A DNA stretch of 19,896 nt from Betaproteobacteria bacterium (GCA_025363575.1 JANYDM010000142.1:1-19896), one strand, 5' to 3'; positions 7,940 to 16,333 are shown, numbered from the stretch's first letter. Numbers and translations are program-made. The notes: generated by a model not told the origin, from the sequence alone.

Positions 7940-9051
7940 GCTCGCTTAGCGCAATGCTGCAGAAGCCGGGCGCCATGGTTCAGTGCGACGACGACCCGGA
8001 AGCCGTCTATGAATTCCTGTGCGAGAAAGGCTGGAGCGACGGGCTCCCGGTGATCCCGCCAACGCCCGAGCGCGTCGAGCGCATGCTCGCGTACTGCGAC
8101 CGCGACTTCGACGTGCCTGTCGTCAAGATCCCGCCGCGTTTCGGCGCTGCGACGCCGTTACGGATAGCTGCCAACGCGGTGATGGCCGGCTGCAAGCCGG
8201 AATATTTTCCGCTGGTGCTGATCGCGCTCGAGGCGCTGGCCAGCGAGCAATACAATCTCTACGGCACGCAGGCGACGACGCATCCGTGCACGCCCATGCT
8301 GATATTCAACGGCCCGATCGCCAGGCAGGTGGGCATCAATTCGGGCAATAACGTGATGGGCAATTACTTCCGCGCCAATGCGGCCATCGGGCGCGCCGTG
8401 CGGCTTGCGCTCGTGAATATCGGCGCGGCAATTCCCGGCACCGGCGACATGGCGACAGCCGGCACGCCGGCGAAGTTCACGTTTTGCGTGGCGGAGAACG
8501 AGGAAGCGAGCCCGTGGGATCCGCTGCATGTCGAGCTCGGTTTCCCGAGAGAGGCGACGACGGTGACGGCAATCGCGGCGGAAGGCCCGCACAACGTCAA
8601 CGATCACGAAAGCATTTCCCCCGAAGGCATATTGACGATGTGCGCGGGCACCATCGCCAATACCGGTTCCAACAACGCGTACTACGACGGACAGCCGGTG
8701 ATGGCTTTCGGCCCGGAGCATGCGCAGACGGCCGCCAAGGATGGCATGAGCAAGGCTGACGTCAAGCAATGGCTGTGGGAGCGCGCGACAATACCGCTGT
8801 CGAAGTTCTCGCAAGAAAGCATCGAGCGCCGCTTCCGCCGCAAGCTCGCCGCGCAGTACGCCAACGCGCCGCTGGATACACCGGTGCACATGTGGGGCAA
8901 GCCGGAAGATCTCGTCATCATCGTCACCGGCGGTGCGGGCAAGCATTCGCAATGGGTGCCGACATTCGGCAATACGCGCGCATCGACCTGCGTGCTGAAG
9001 CGCGCGGACGGCGAGCTGGTGAAGTCGATCGAAGAATTAAAGCGCGGCTGA
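7936..9051 (+). CDS. Conserved protein of unknown function, partner of the UGSC selenoprotein
   Basis: This 371-residue protein is not one I can name. It opens with a segment GWSDGLPVIPPTPERVERML (32-51) of the type found in proteins encoded near or fused to UGSC domains. It has several cysteines (C17, C29, C54, C86, C118, C184, C236) and many glycine-rich turns such as GINSGNNVMGNYFRANAAIGR (133-153) and GGAGKHSQW. There is no signal peptide or membrane segment. Its ATG overlaps the UGSC stop (ATGA) and AGGGAG lies upstream, so coupled synthesis and probably a physical or enzymatic partnership are inferred. The cysteines could act as redox partners for the Sec residue, but this is a guess. 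Confidence 0.85.
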   Translation: MSSLSAMLQKPGAMVQCDDDPEAVYEFLCEKGWSDGLPVIPPTPERVERMLAYCDRDFDVPVVKIPPRFGAATPLRIAANAVMAGCKPEYFPLVLIALEALASEQYNLYGTQATTHPCTPMLIFNGPIARQVGINSGNNVMGNYFRANAAIGRAVRLALVNIGAAIPGTGDMATAGTPAKFTFCVAENEEASPWDPLHVELGFPREATTVTAIAAEGPHNVNDHESISPEGILTMCAGTIANTGSNNAYYDGQPVMAFGPEHAQTAAKDGMSKADVKQWLWERATIPLSKFSQESIERRFRRKLAAQYANAPLDTPVHMWGKPEDLVIIVTGGAGKHSQWVPTFGNTRASTCVLKRADGELVKSIEELKRG

Positions 9052-9066
9052 GCGTTAACGGCTCAG
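9048..9066. repeat. Inverted repeat containing both convergent stop codons
   Basis: CTGAGC (9048-9053) and GCTCAG (9061-9066) form a 6-bp stem with a 7-base loop. The TGA of the UGSC partner lies in the left arm and the TGA of the VOC gene in the right arm. It may act as a weak two-way terminator; there is no T-run on either side. Confidence 0.4.
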
Positions 9067-9710
9067 GAAGCGATCACGCGCATTCCGTGCGGACCGCGGA
9101 TGGTGGCGGCGAGCCGCGCGTGCCCGGCCTGCGCGAGCGGGAAGGCGTGAGCCAGCCCCAGCGCGGCAAACGCGGGTTTGAACTCGGCGGGCGCGGGATG
9201 AAAGCCTTCCAGCTTCATCAATTCGCAATCGCGGTCTTCGAGATTGTCGGCGGGATGTGTATCGCCGTCCCATTGAATGACTGCAGGCATTAATCCGCCG
9301 CAAATCAGCGCGCCATCGTCAGGTATGGTGATGCGCCATGTATACGCCCCGCGGGCCATTGGATGGGCAGTGCCGGGCGAAATCGGGCAGCGCTCCATTA
9401 CGGCTTCGATGTCTTGCGTGCGAACGGCCCAAGTCAAGAGGCACGGGCGATCGCGCAGTCGCGCGCGCACTTTTGCATCATCGAGCCCGAACCAGCGCGG
9501 CCGTCGCGGCGTCTCTCCGGCCGGATCGATTGCCATCACTTCGAGAAACGCGCGCGCCCCAAGCCGCAGCACCATGTTATGCGTGCCCATCGCAAGGTGC
9601 CGGCCGCCGGCTTGCGGTCTGACGCCGAGCATGTCCTCGATGAAAGCGGCGCCTTGCTCCAGCGTATCGGCGCCGACTACCAGGTGATCGAATTCGCAGG
9701 TCGCGGTCAT
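9063..9710 (-). CDS. VOC/glyoxalase-like domain protein
   Basis: The 215-residue protein begins FDHLVVGADTLEQGAAFIEDMLGV, the usual opening of a glyoxalase-like (Glyoxalase_3, VOC superfamily) protein, with a probable metal-site His9. GGRHLAMGTHNMVLRLG and ARAFLEVMAIDP (a likely Glu ligand) follow the betaalphabetabetabeta pattern. The substrate is unknown; members of this group often lack tested activity. I chose the ATG at 9710 because the family motif starts there and the preceding gene ends at 9721; the frame is open further upstream but that would overlap the metallophosphoesterase by over 100 bases. The 10-base gap points to one leftward transcript with that gene. Confidence 0.8.
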   Translation of the reverse strand: MTATCEFDHLVVGADTLEQGAAFIEDMLGVRPQAGGRHLAMGTHNMVLRLGARAFLEVMAIDPAGETPRRPRWFGLDDAKVRARLRDRPCLLTWAVRTQDIEAVMERCPISPGTAHPMARGAYTWRITIPDDGALICGGLMPAVIQWDGDTHPADNLEDRDCELMKLEGFHPAPAEFKPAFAALGLAHAFPLAQAGHARLAATIRGPHGMRVIAS

Positions 9711-9720
9711 CGTGCCAGGT

Positions 9721-10716
9721 TCACGGTTTGGCCGCGGGCTTGAACGGCGGAATATTTTCCTGAATGTAGACCGGCTTGAAGCTGAAGAGATCGGCATCAT
9801 CGGTGTCGACCGTAATCTGCGTGGCATGGACTTCATCTTCGCCGTGCACCATCAGGCGCGTTACGTTCATGATACGGCGCCGACCCGGGCCGATCAGCGG
9901 CTGGTCGATGACGAGGTGGTGCTGATCGCCGTGGATCAGCAGCACGGGCTTGCCCCAGGCGATCGCGTTGCGCTTGAAGGCGTTCAGCGTATCGTTGAAG
10001 CCCGAGCGCAGGTCGGTTTCAGGCGGCTCCTTGTCGAAGCGCAGGTGCGCCTGAAACGCGAACACCACGCCCTTGGCGCCGGTTTCCTTCGCGCGCGCGA
10101 AAATCGCGTCTATCCATGCGAGATTGGCGGCGTTGCGCTCGATGTATTCGTTGACTGCGTCCTGGTTGCGCTGGAGGTTGTTGTTGCTGCCCGGGATATG
10201 GACGGTCGCGAACACGATACCGGACCGTTCCCAGCGTGCGTTCTCGATGAATTTCGCATACTTCGCATCTGCGCTTTGCGGCGTCACGCGCAGCGGCGTC
10301 CTGCCGAGGCTTTGCGTAGGGTCGGGAAAGAACATGCGGCGCACGAATGCGAGTCGCTCAATCGGATCCATGCTTCCGCTGTTGGGGCGGTGGCAATCCG
10401 TCCATTCATTGTCGCCCGGCGTATAGACGAGCGGCCCCTCGAAAGTTGCAAACATGTCGCGCACGCGCGCGAACAGCGCATCGTCGCAACGCGTTTGACC
10501 GTTGATGATGTCGCCCACGTGGAAAGTGAAAGCGGGGCGCAGCGCATTGACGCGCGCGATCAGGCGATCGAACGCGGCGTAGTCGCCGGGCAGGTTGTAC
10601 GGCATGTCGCCAAGTGCCATGAAGGTAAAGCGTTCGGCATGCGTCGCCGCCGGCATTGCAAGCGTCGAAGCGGCAAGCAGGGCAACAATGCAAGAGCGGA
10701 GGCGACGGTTGAGCAT
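9721..10716 (-). CDS. Exported metallophosphoesterase (calcineurin-like)
   Basis: The 331-residue protein starts with a signal peptide (basic MLNRRLRS, hydrophobic core, cut likely after ATHA at residue 27), so it should act in the periplasm or outside. The metallophosphatase motifs appear in order: GDMPY (36-40), GDIING (68-73), GDNEWTD (101-107) and HGDQHH (262-267), which together bind two metal ions. Such enzymes hydrolyse phosphomonoesters, phosphodiesters or nucleotides; the substrate is not evident. Its start faces pabB across about 100 bases, and the VOC gene follows 10 bases behind its stop. Confidence 0.88.
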   Translation of the reverse strand: MLNRRLRSCIVALLAASTLAMPAATHAERFTFMALGDMPYNLPGDYAAFDRLIARVNALRPAFTFHVGDIINGQTRCDDALFARVRDMFATFEGPLVYTPGDNEWTDCHRPNSGSMDPIERLAFVRRMFFPDPTQSLGRTPLRVTPQSADAKYAKFIENARWERSGIVFATVHIPGSNNNLQRNQDAVNEYIERNAANLAWIDAIFARAKETGAKGVVFAFQAHLRFDKEPPETDLRSGFNDTLNAFKRNAIAWGKPVLLIHGDQHHLVIDQPLIGPGRRRIMNVTRLMVHGEDEVHATQITVDTDDADLFSFKPVYIQENIPPFKPAAKP

Positions 10717-10818
10717 GAAATTCTTTCGCTGATAAACCCGCGATATTGCCGCCGGCGTGTTGAGATTTTATGACAATTCGGCTGGGTGCCGGCTGCGCTA
10801 TGGCAAAATAAGGGTTCT

Positions 10819-12198
10819 ATGCTGCGCACCGAGCTCCCTTATCGCGCCGACAGCGCGGCGCTGTTTGAAACCGTCGCCGATCTGCCGTGGTCGATTTTCC
10901 TCGACAGCGGCGGCCATCACCTCACGCAGTCGCGCTATGACATCATCGCGGCCGAACCGCATACAACGCTGGTGACGCGCGGCACTCTGACCGAGATCCG
11001 CAGCGACGCCATCGAGCTGTCGCGCGAAGACCCGCTCGTGCTGCTGCGACGCTATCTGGATTTCGATCCGTCCGCGCTTGGCGACCTGCCGTTCACGGGG
11101 GGCGCGCTCGGCTATTTTGCCTACGACCTCGGCCGGCGTTTCGAGCGCCTGCCCGCCTGCGCGGAGGACGACGAGAAAACACCCGCGATGGCTGTCGGCA
11201 TTTACGATTGGGCGGTTGTCGTCGACCACCTCGATAAGCGCAGCTGGCTGGCGGGGCAGGGGCGCTGCGTCGACACGCACGCCCGCTGGAACGAGCTTGT
11301 CGCGCGTTTCAGCGCGCAGCCGCTTGAGCGCGCGCGCGCGCCGTTCCGCATCACCGCGCCGGTGGCGTCCAACCTCTCGCGCGAGCGGTATGCGACCGCA
11401 TTTAATCGCGTGCTGGATTACATACAGGCTGGCGATTGCTACCAGATCAACCTTGCGCAGCGCTTTGCAGCGCCCGCCACCGGCGATCCCTGGCTCGCCT
11501 ATCAGGCGTTGCGCGTCATCAATCCGGCGCCGTATGCGGCGTACCTGAACACGCCGCATGCGCAGATTCTGTCGGCGTCGCCCGAGCGCTTCCTTAAGCT
11601 CGCGCGCCGCGCCGTGGAAACGAAGCCGATCAAGGGCACGCGGCCGCGGGCAGGCCATCCGAGAGTCGATGCCGGGCTCGCCGCGGAACTCAAAGCCAGC
11701 GCGAAAGACCGCGCTGAAAACGTGATGATCGTCGACCTGCTGCGCAATGACTTGTCGAAGAACTGCGAGCCAGGGTCGGTGCGCGTGCCGAAACTTTTCG
11801 ACGTGGAGAGCTTTTCCACCGTTCATCATCTCGTCAGCACGGTGACAGGCACTTTGCGGCAGGGCCGCGATGCGCTCGATTTGCTGCGCGGCTGTTTTCC
11901 CGGCGGCTCGATCACCGGTGCGCCGAAGCTGCGCGCGATGCAGATCATCGAAGAGCTCGAGCCGCACCGGCGCGGCGTCTATTGCGGCGCCATCGGTTAC
12001 ATCGGCAGCGACGGCAATATGGATTTGAATATCGCGATCCGCACGCTCGTTTATTCCGGCGGCGCAATCCGCTTCTGGGCCGGCGGCGGCATTGTCGCCG
12101 ACTCGCGGCTCGAGGATGAATATCAGGAAACGTTCGACAAGGCGGCAGCGATGTTGAAGCTGGTTCAGCAGACCGCTGTCGGCGAGGCTCGGCACTGA
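10819..12198 (+). CDS. pabB: Aminodeoxychorismate synthase component I
   Basis: The 459-residue protein is a chorismate-using enzyme of the TrpE/PabB family. The N-terminal part includes FTGGALGYFAYDLGRRFE (92-109). The catalytic part has GDCYQINLAQRF (205-216), the PIKGT motif (270-274, with K272 that in PabB forms a covalent intermediate), DLLRNDLSKNC, FPGGSITGAPK (360-370) and YCGAIGYIG. The lysine in PIKGT favours PabB over anthranilate synthase, which has PIAGT. It makes 4-amino-4-deoxychorismate for folate synthesis together with PabA, which is not in the window. No PabC fusion is present. I prefer the ATG at 10819 (AGGG just upstream) to a GTG at 10786. Confidence 0.93.
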   Translation: MLRTELPYRADSAALFETVADLPWSIFLDSGGHHLTQSRYDIIAAEPHTTLVTRGTLTEIRSDAIELSREDPLVLLRRYLDFDPSALGDLPFTGGALGYFAYDLGRRFERLPACAEDDEKTPAMAVGIYDWAVVVDHLDKRSWLAGQGRCVDTHARWNELVARFSAQPLERARAPFRITAPVASNLSRERYATAFNRVLDYIQAGDCYQINLAQRFAAPATGDPWLAYQALRVINPAPYAAYLNTPHAQILSASPERFLKLARRAVETKPIKGTRPRAGHPRVDAGLAAELKASAKDRAENVMIVDLLRNDLSKNCEPGSVRVPKLFDVESFSTVHHLVSTVTGTLRQGRDALDLLRGCFPGGSITGAPKLRAMQIIEELEPHRRGVYCGAIGYIGSDGNMDLNIAIRTLVYSGGAIRFWAGGGIVADSRLEDEYQETFDKAAAMLKLVQQTAVGEARH

Positions 12199-12479
12199 CG
12201 GCTACTGGCCGCCCGAATCAGTGCAGCGTCAGCGCGAGCTTCAACCGTCGCTTCGGCAGTACTTGAATCCCTGTGTCACGGCTTTGCCCGCAGGGCGCGG
12301 GCAAATCGATTCGCTTGTTAAGCCGGGGATATCCCCAACGCTTCGCGTCGGGAAATACTGCATCAATTGCTCGAAGACGGTGTCAAAAATAGTTAATAAT
12401 AGCCGCCACGGACCGCCGGCCACCGACAATCGTCGAGGTGGGACAAGAACCTGCAACATCTTAATTCGGGATATCTTCC
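12199..12479. other. Intergenic region before the histidine kinase gene
   Basis: No gene is supported in these 281 bases. A perfect 12-base palindrome GGGGATATCCCC lies at 12325-12336. An AT-rich patch at 12384-12401 (CAAAAATAGTTAATAATA) stands out from the GC-rich surroundings and may hold the -10 region for the kinase operon; TTGCTC at 12367-12372 with TAGTTA at 12390-12395 gives a 17-base spacing but both boxes are weak. Confidence 0.4.
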
Positions 12480-14645
12480 TTGGAAAACGTGGATTCTTCG
12501 CCAGGCAAGTCGCCGGTCGAAAAACTCTACAACGCGATTGCGATTGTTCTGGCGGTGTTTATCCCGTTTTCGCTTGCGCTGGCGTTGTGGGACCGCGAAC
12601 GCACCCGTACCGAGATGGAGGGTTGGACGGAGTTCGAGTTCCGCGCGCGCGAGACGACCGAGGCGGTGCGCACGCGGATGGCAGGTTACGAACAGAACCT
12701 GCGCGGGGCCGCCGCGCTGTTTGCGACCGCCGATGCGGTAACGCGCGATGACTGGCGCGAATACCAGAGGCATTTGCAGCCGCCGCAAGGGGTGCCCCGC
12801 ATCGTCTCCGTCGCCTTTGCACCGGTAATCCCGGCCGCACGTCTGGACGAATTCCTTGCCGGGGTACGTAAGTCTGACGTTCCGGAATACAAGGTGTCGC
12901 CGGAAGGAAGCCGCCCGCTGTATGTGCCTGCGCTATATATAGAGCCGTTCGATTCCAACCTGCGCGGCCTCGGTTTCGATGTCTACTCCGAGCCGGTACG
13001 GCGCGCCGCGTTGAATCGCGCGCGCGATACCGGTGAGGCCACGCTCTCGGCGCGTATTATTTTGGCGCAGGACGCTGCCGGAGGACCGCAGCCGGGCGTC
13101 GCCCTGTTCGTCCCGATTTATCGCCGCGGAACTGATCCCGCGGCCCTGGAGCAGCGCCGCGCGACAATCGCGGGTTTCGTCGTCGGCGAATTGCGCATGA
13201 GCGAACTGCTCCAAGGCATTCCAGCCGATCATGCCGCGCTCGACATGCGGATTCGTGACGTCTCGGCGGACGGCAGTGCCGCGCCGCTGGCTGTCAAGCA
13301 CTCGCCGATGCCGGCGGACCCGGCCAGCGCACGCTATCGAATGGACACCGAACTCATCATCAACCAGCGCAACTGGAAACTGAGCTTCGCGTCGACCCCG
13401 GCTTTCGAGCAGCGCACCGGCAGCGACCGGCCGCAGATGGTGCTGGTCACGAGTCTGGCGCTTTCTGCACTGGTGACGGCCCTCATCTGGTCGTTGGCCT
13501 CTACTCGCAACCGTGCGCGGAAACTGGCGCGCGGCATGACCGACGAACTGCGTACGAAGCAGGGGGCACTCGCCAAAAGCGAAGAGCGCCTCAGCCTGGC
13601 GCTGCAGGGATCGGGCCTCGCGATTTTCGACTGGAATGTCGCCACCGACGCCGTTCAGCTGAGCGAGCAATGGGCGGCCATGCTTGGCGGCGAACCGCAG
13701 CCGACCACGACGACGTCCAAGCGATTGTCGCGACTGGTGCATCCGGACGACATGCCTGTGTTGCAGCGCGAACTGCGGGCAGTGTTGAGCGGGGAGTCCG
13801 CGGCGTACCGGGTCGAGCACCGTGTCAGGACGCTGCGCGGCGAGTGGATGTGGGTGCTGAGCCGCGCCAAGGTTGCGGAGCGCGACGCCGACGGGCGCGC
13901 GCGCAGGGTGACCGGCACCAACTCCGACGTTACCGCACGCAAGGTGGTGGAAAAAATGAAAAGCGAATTCGTCGGCACCGTCAGCCACGAGTTGCGCACG
14001 CCGCTGACGGTAATCGTTGGCTCCCTCGGGCTGCTCAGGGCCGACCTCACGGATCTCACGCCCGACCAGAAGATGATGTTCGACATGGCGTGCGAAAACA
14101 GCGCGCGCCTGCAGACGCTCGTCAACGATATTCTGGATTTTGAAAAGATCAGTTCCGGCGCCACCCGCTTCGATTTGCAGCCGGTCGAGCTGGCGCCGTT
14201 CCTGCAAAGATCCATCGAATTGAACCGCATGTACGCGGAGCGCCTCAAGGTGCGCTATGAGCTGCGCCATCCGGTGCCGCCGCTTGCGGTGCAGGCGGAC
14301 CCCGACCGCCTGATGCAGGTCATGGCCAACCTGCTGTCGAACGCCGCCAAGTTTTCGCCCGAAAATACCGCGGTGACCGTGGAGGCGATCGTCGCCGGCG
14401 AATGGGTGCGGGTGGCAGTGACCGACTGCGGGCCCGGCGTGCCGGTCGAGTTCCGGGATCGCATATTCAGCCAGTTTGCGCAGGCTGACGCGTCGAACAC
14501 GCGTCAACAGGGCGGGACAGGACTCGGCCTGTCAATCTGCAAGGCTATCGTTGAAAAGCTGGGAGGCCGCATCGGTTACGAGTCCGAGGCTGGGCGAGGC
14601 GCGACTTTTTATTTCGAGCTGCCGGCTGCCGCAAAGTCCGCGTGA
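12480..14645 (+). CDS. Membrane CHASE-PAS sensor histidine kinase
   Basis: The 721-residue protein has a first membrane segment at about 18-37, a CHASE-type extracytoplasmic sensor domain (about 65-260, with YALYIEPF-like and LGFDVYSEPVRRAAL features), a second membrane segment at 320-340, a PAS domain (about 365-490, with HPDD at 421-424), then HisKA with phospho-accepting His503 in SHELRTPL. The ATPase domain has N-box NLLSNAAKFS (617-626), DCGPGVP (649-655) and GGTGLGLSI (678-686). All catalytic motifs look intact. It should sense a small external ligand and start the phosphorelay encoded behind it. The start is TTG at 12480 with GGGA eight bases before it; an in-frame stop at 12462 leaves only TTG or a GTG at 12489 as starts that keep the first membrane helix. 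Confidence 0.92.
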   Translation: MENVDSSPGKSPVEKLYNAIAIVLAVFIPFSLALALWDRERTRTEMEGWTEFEFRARETTEAVRTRMAGYEQNLRGAAALFATADAVTRDDWREYQRHLQPPQGVPRIVSVAFAPVIPAARLDEFLAGVRKSDVPEYKVSPEGSRPLYVPALYIEPFDSNLRGLGFDVYSEPVRRAALNRARDTGEATLSARIILAQDAAGGPQPGVALFVPIYRRGTDPAALEQRRATIAGFVVGELRMSELLQGIPADHAALDMRIRDVSADGSAAPLAVKHSPMPADPASARYRMDTELIINQRNWKLSFASTPAFEQRTGSDRPQMVLVTSLALSALVTALIWSLASTRNRARKLARGMTDELRTKQGALAKSEERLSLALQGSGLAIFDWNVATDAVQLSEQWAAMLGGEPQPTTTTSKRLSRLVHPDDMPVLQRELRAVLSGESAAYRVEHRVRTLRGEWMWVLSRAKVAERDADGRARRVTGTNSDVTARKVVEKMKSEFVGTVSHELRTPLTVIVGSLGLLRADLTDLTPDQKMMFDMACENSARLQTLVNDILDFEKISSGATRFDLQPVELAPFLQRSIELNRMYAERLKVRYELRHPVPPLAVQADPDRLMQVMANLLSNAAKFSPENTAVTVEAIVAGEWVRVAVTDCGPGVPVEFRDRIFSQFAQADASNTRQQGGTGLGLSICKAIVEKLGGRIGYESEAGRGATFYFELPAAAKSA

Positions 14646-14737
14646 AAATATCGAGCGGGCGCGATTTATGATGGTTTGCAAAATTGGCGCGGTACAGTGA
14701 GCATGGAAGGTGTATGGTTGTAATCGCAGTGAAGCAA

Positions 14738-14754
14738 TGCGGGAATTGCCCGCA
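14738..14754 (+). other. Hairpin in the leader of the response regulator gene
   Basis: TGCGGG-AATTG-CCCGCA is a perfect 6-bp stem with a 5-base loop, placed 11 bases before the GGAGG ribosome binding site of the regulator at 14775. It could tune message stability or translation in the 129-base gap behind the kinase gene. There is no T-run. Confidence 0.3.
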
Positions 14755-14774
14755 CAGTGCAAATCGGAGGACGA

Positions 14775-15578
14775 ATGGCCGCCAAAGAACAAGCCGTGAT
14801 ATTCGATGAGGATGTTTACGTAATTACTCCCCGCGGCAGCAGCGAGTTGAACGGCTCGTCGACTTCACTGGCGCCGCCTGAGCTCGAGCTGATGGTTCAG
14901 ATCGACGGAAAATCCACGGTCGCGGAAATCAAGGCGCGCGCGAAATCCCTGTCGCCGGAGGCCGTGACGGCGGCCGTCAAAAAGCTCATGTGGCACAACT
15001 ATATCAAGATGGCCGAGAAGACCAATGCACTCGATTTCGTCGAGTTCTTCAACACGAAGACCAGCGCCGCCCCCTCCGAGGGCGCGCTGACCGATGCCGA
15101 GGCAGAAGCGGTCGCCGGCACCTCCACTCTGGAACGCGAAGGCTACTACGTGCGGATCGCGCGCCGCGCGCCGACCGAACTGAAACTGGCGGCGGGACAA
15201 AAGCCGTCCGTCATTGTGATCGAAGATGAGCCGCATCTCGTTAAATTCCTCAAGCAGTTCCTGACGCTGGAAGGATTCGACGCGCGGGTGGCAAGCAATC
15301 GAGCTGAAATACTGAGTGAAATCGGCCGCCCGCCGCGGCCCGACCTGATGCTGCTCGACGTCACATTGCCCGACGCCGACGGCTTCGATATTTTGCTCAA
15401 GATGCGCCAGCATCCGAACCTGAAGACCATGCCGGTCATCATGCTGACCGCCAAGGCAACGCGCGACGCCGTGATTCGGGGGCTGGCCAGCGGCGCCGAT
15501 GGCTATGTGACCAAGCCTTTCGAGGCTGACGCGCTGCTGAAAGCCATCAAGACGGTGCTCGGACTGCCGGCGGCCTGA
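14775..15578 (+). CDS. Response regulator with unusual N-terminal module and C-terminal receiver domain
   Basis: The 267-residue protein has the receiver domain at its C-terminus (about 144-264), not at the N-terminus as usual. Key receiver residues are present: acidic pair E150/D151, phospho-acceptor D195 (MLLDVTLPD), T225 and K247 (TKPF). The N-terminal part (1-95) includes LAPPELELMVQIDGKSTVAEI and VTAAVKKLMWHNYIKM, which looks like a small winged-helix-like fold, but I cannot assign it to a family. A Glu/Ala-rich linker (about 97-120) joins them. GGAGG at 14766-14770 supports the ATG at 14775. The gene lies behind the kinase and four bases before the HPt gene, so it is probably part of one relay. 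Confidence 0.87.
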   Translation: MAAKEQAVIFDEDVYVITPRGSSELNGSSTSLAPPELELMVQIDGKSTVAEIKARAKSLSPEAVTAAVKKLMWHNYIKMAEKTNALDFVEFFNTKTSAAPSEGALTDAEAEAVAGTSTLEREGYYVRIARRAPTELKLAAGQKPSVIVIEDEPHLVKFLKQFLTLEGFDARVASNRAEILSEIGRPPRPDLMLLDVTLPDADGFDILLKMRQHPNLKTMPVIMLTAKATRDAVIRGLASGADGYVTKPFEADALLKAIKTVLGLPAA

Positions 15579-15582
15579 CTCG

Positions 15583-15892
15583 GTGAGTTCGGATGCCTTC
15601 AAGAGCATGTTCGCGGAAATGGGCGCGGAGTACCGGCGCAGCCTGCCGGAAAAATTCGCTGAGATTGACACGCTCTGCAGCGCCTGGACGCCGGAGAACC
15701 TCGTAAAACTGCAGCGAGAACTGCACACGCTTGGTCGGCACCGCCCAAACCATGGGCCTGCCCGCGGTGACCGACGCGGCAAGGGTGGCCGAATCGTTTC
15801 TCGCGCCCTATTTCGCGGAACAAAAAGCGCCGCCGGCCGCCGATATTGTCGAATTCAACCGGCTGCTCGAAGCATTGAAACAGGCGGCATAG
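15583..15892 (+). pseudogene. HPt (histidine phosphotransfer) gene with a +1 frameshift
   Basis: From a GTG at 15583 the frame encodes the first half of an HPt domain up to RELHTL. The second half (VGTAQTMGLPAVTDAARVAESF and on to LEALKQAA, TAG at 15890-15892) is in the next frame. Removing one base near 15731-15733 joins them into a 102-residue HPt protein with the phospho-accepting His48 in ELHTLVGTA. Read as it stands, the first frame runs on for 159 residues into the next gene as nonsense. The break is at a CTT-G site where a +1 slip would give exactly the right second frame, so a real mutation, a sequence error or recoding are all possible. HPt between two receivers fits a phosphorelay. 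Confidence 0.75.
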
Positions 15893-15902
15893 TCACAGAG
15901 TC

Positions 15903-16301
15903 ATGGAAAGCGCGCTGCAAAAAGTCATGGTGGTGGAAGACAATGCCGAAATCCGGATCATCATCAAGCTCGCGCTCGGCAAGGTGGGCGGGCTTGACGT
16001 CTGCGTTTGCGCATCCGGCGAAGAGGCGCTCAGGAGCGTTGCAGAGTTTCAGCCTCAATTGATACTGCTCGACGTGATGATGCCCGACATGGACGGGCCC
16101 ACCGTATTGAAGCGCCTGCGCGAGGCGCCGGCCACCGCTGCAATTCCGGTCGTTTTCCTGACCGCGAAAACGAGCGCGCAGGAGATTCATATGCTCCGCT
16201 CGCTCGGCGCGCTCGACATCGTTGCGAAGCCGTTCCATCCAATGGCCCTGCACCTGCAGGTAAAAAAAATCTGGCAGGGCGCTGCCGGCGCAGGCAGTTA
16301 G
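15903..16301 (+). CDS. Single-domain response regulator (REC only)
   Basis: The 132-residue protein is a stand-alone receiver domain with E12/D13, phospho-acceptor D57 (LILLDVMMPDMDG), T87 (FLTAKT) and K109 (AKPF). No output domain follows. It starts 10 bases after the HPt frame and should be the terminal or intermediate acceptor of the relay, acting by protein contact as CheY- or Spo0F-type proteins do. The NADH dehydrogenase gene begins 32 bases behind it. Confidence 0.92.
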   Translation: MESALQKVMVVEDNAEIRIIIKLALGKVGGLDVCVCASGEEALRSVAEFQPQLILLDVMMPDMDGPTVLKRLREAPATAAIPVVFLTAKTSAQEIHMLRSLGALDIVAKPFHPMALHLQVKKIWQGAAGAGS

Positions 16302-16333
16302 AAGACGCCACACGGGCGCCTTCAGTTCAAACC

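Noticed and set aside
9712..10773. A 353-codon plus-strand frame opposite the metallophosphoesterase
   Set aside because: The minus-strand protein has a signal peptide and all metallophosphatase motifs; the plus-strand frame has none and overlaps it completely.
10798..12195. A 465-codon open frame on the minus strand opposite pabB
   Set aside because: It mirrors pabB almost base for base and has shadow-type composition with no domain; pabB is unmistakable on the plus strand.
12933..14507. A 524-codon open frame on the minus strand opposite the histidine kinase
   Set aside because: It is a shadow of the kinase gene in GC-rich DNA: it is rich in Arg, His and Ala, has no recognisable domain, and the plus-strand protein has every expected motif.
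15583..15892. Programmed +1 frameshifting as the firm explanation for the HPt gene
   Set aside because: The CTT-G site fits a slip, but there is no stop codon in the A site, no upstream Shine-Dalgarno stimulator and no comparison available; a mutation or sequence error is simpler.
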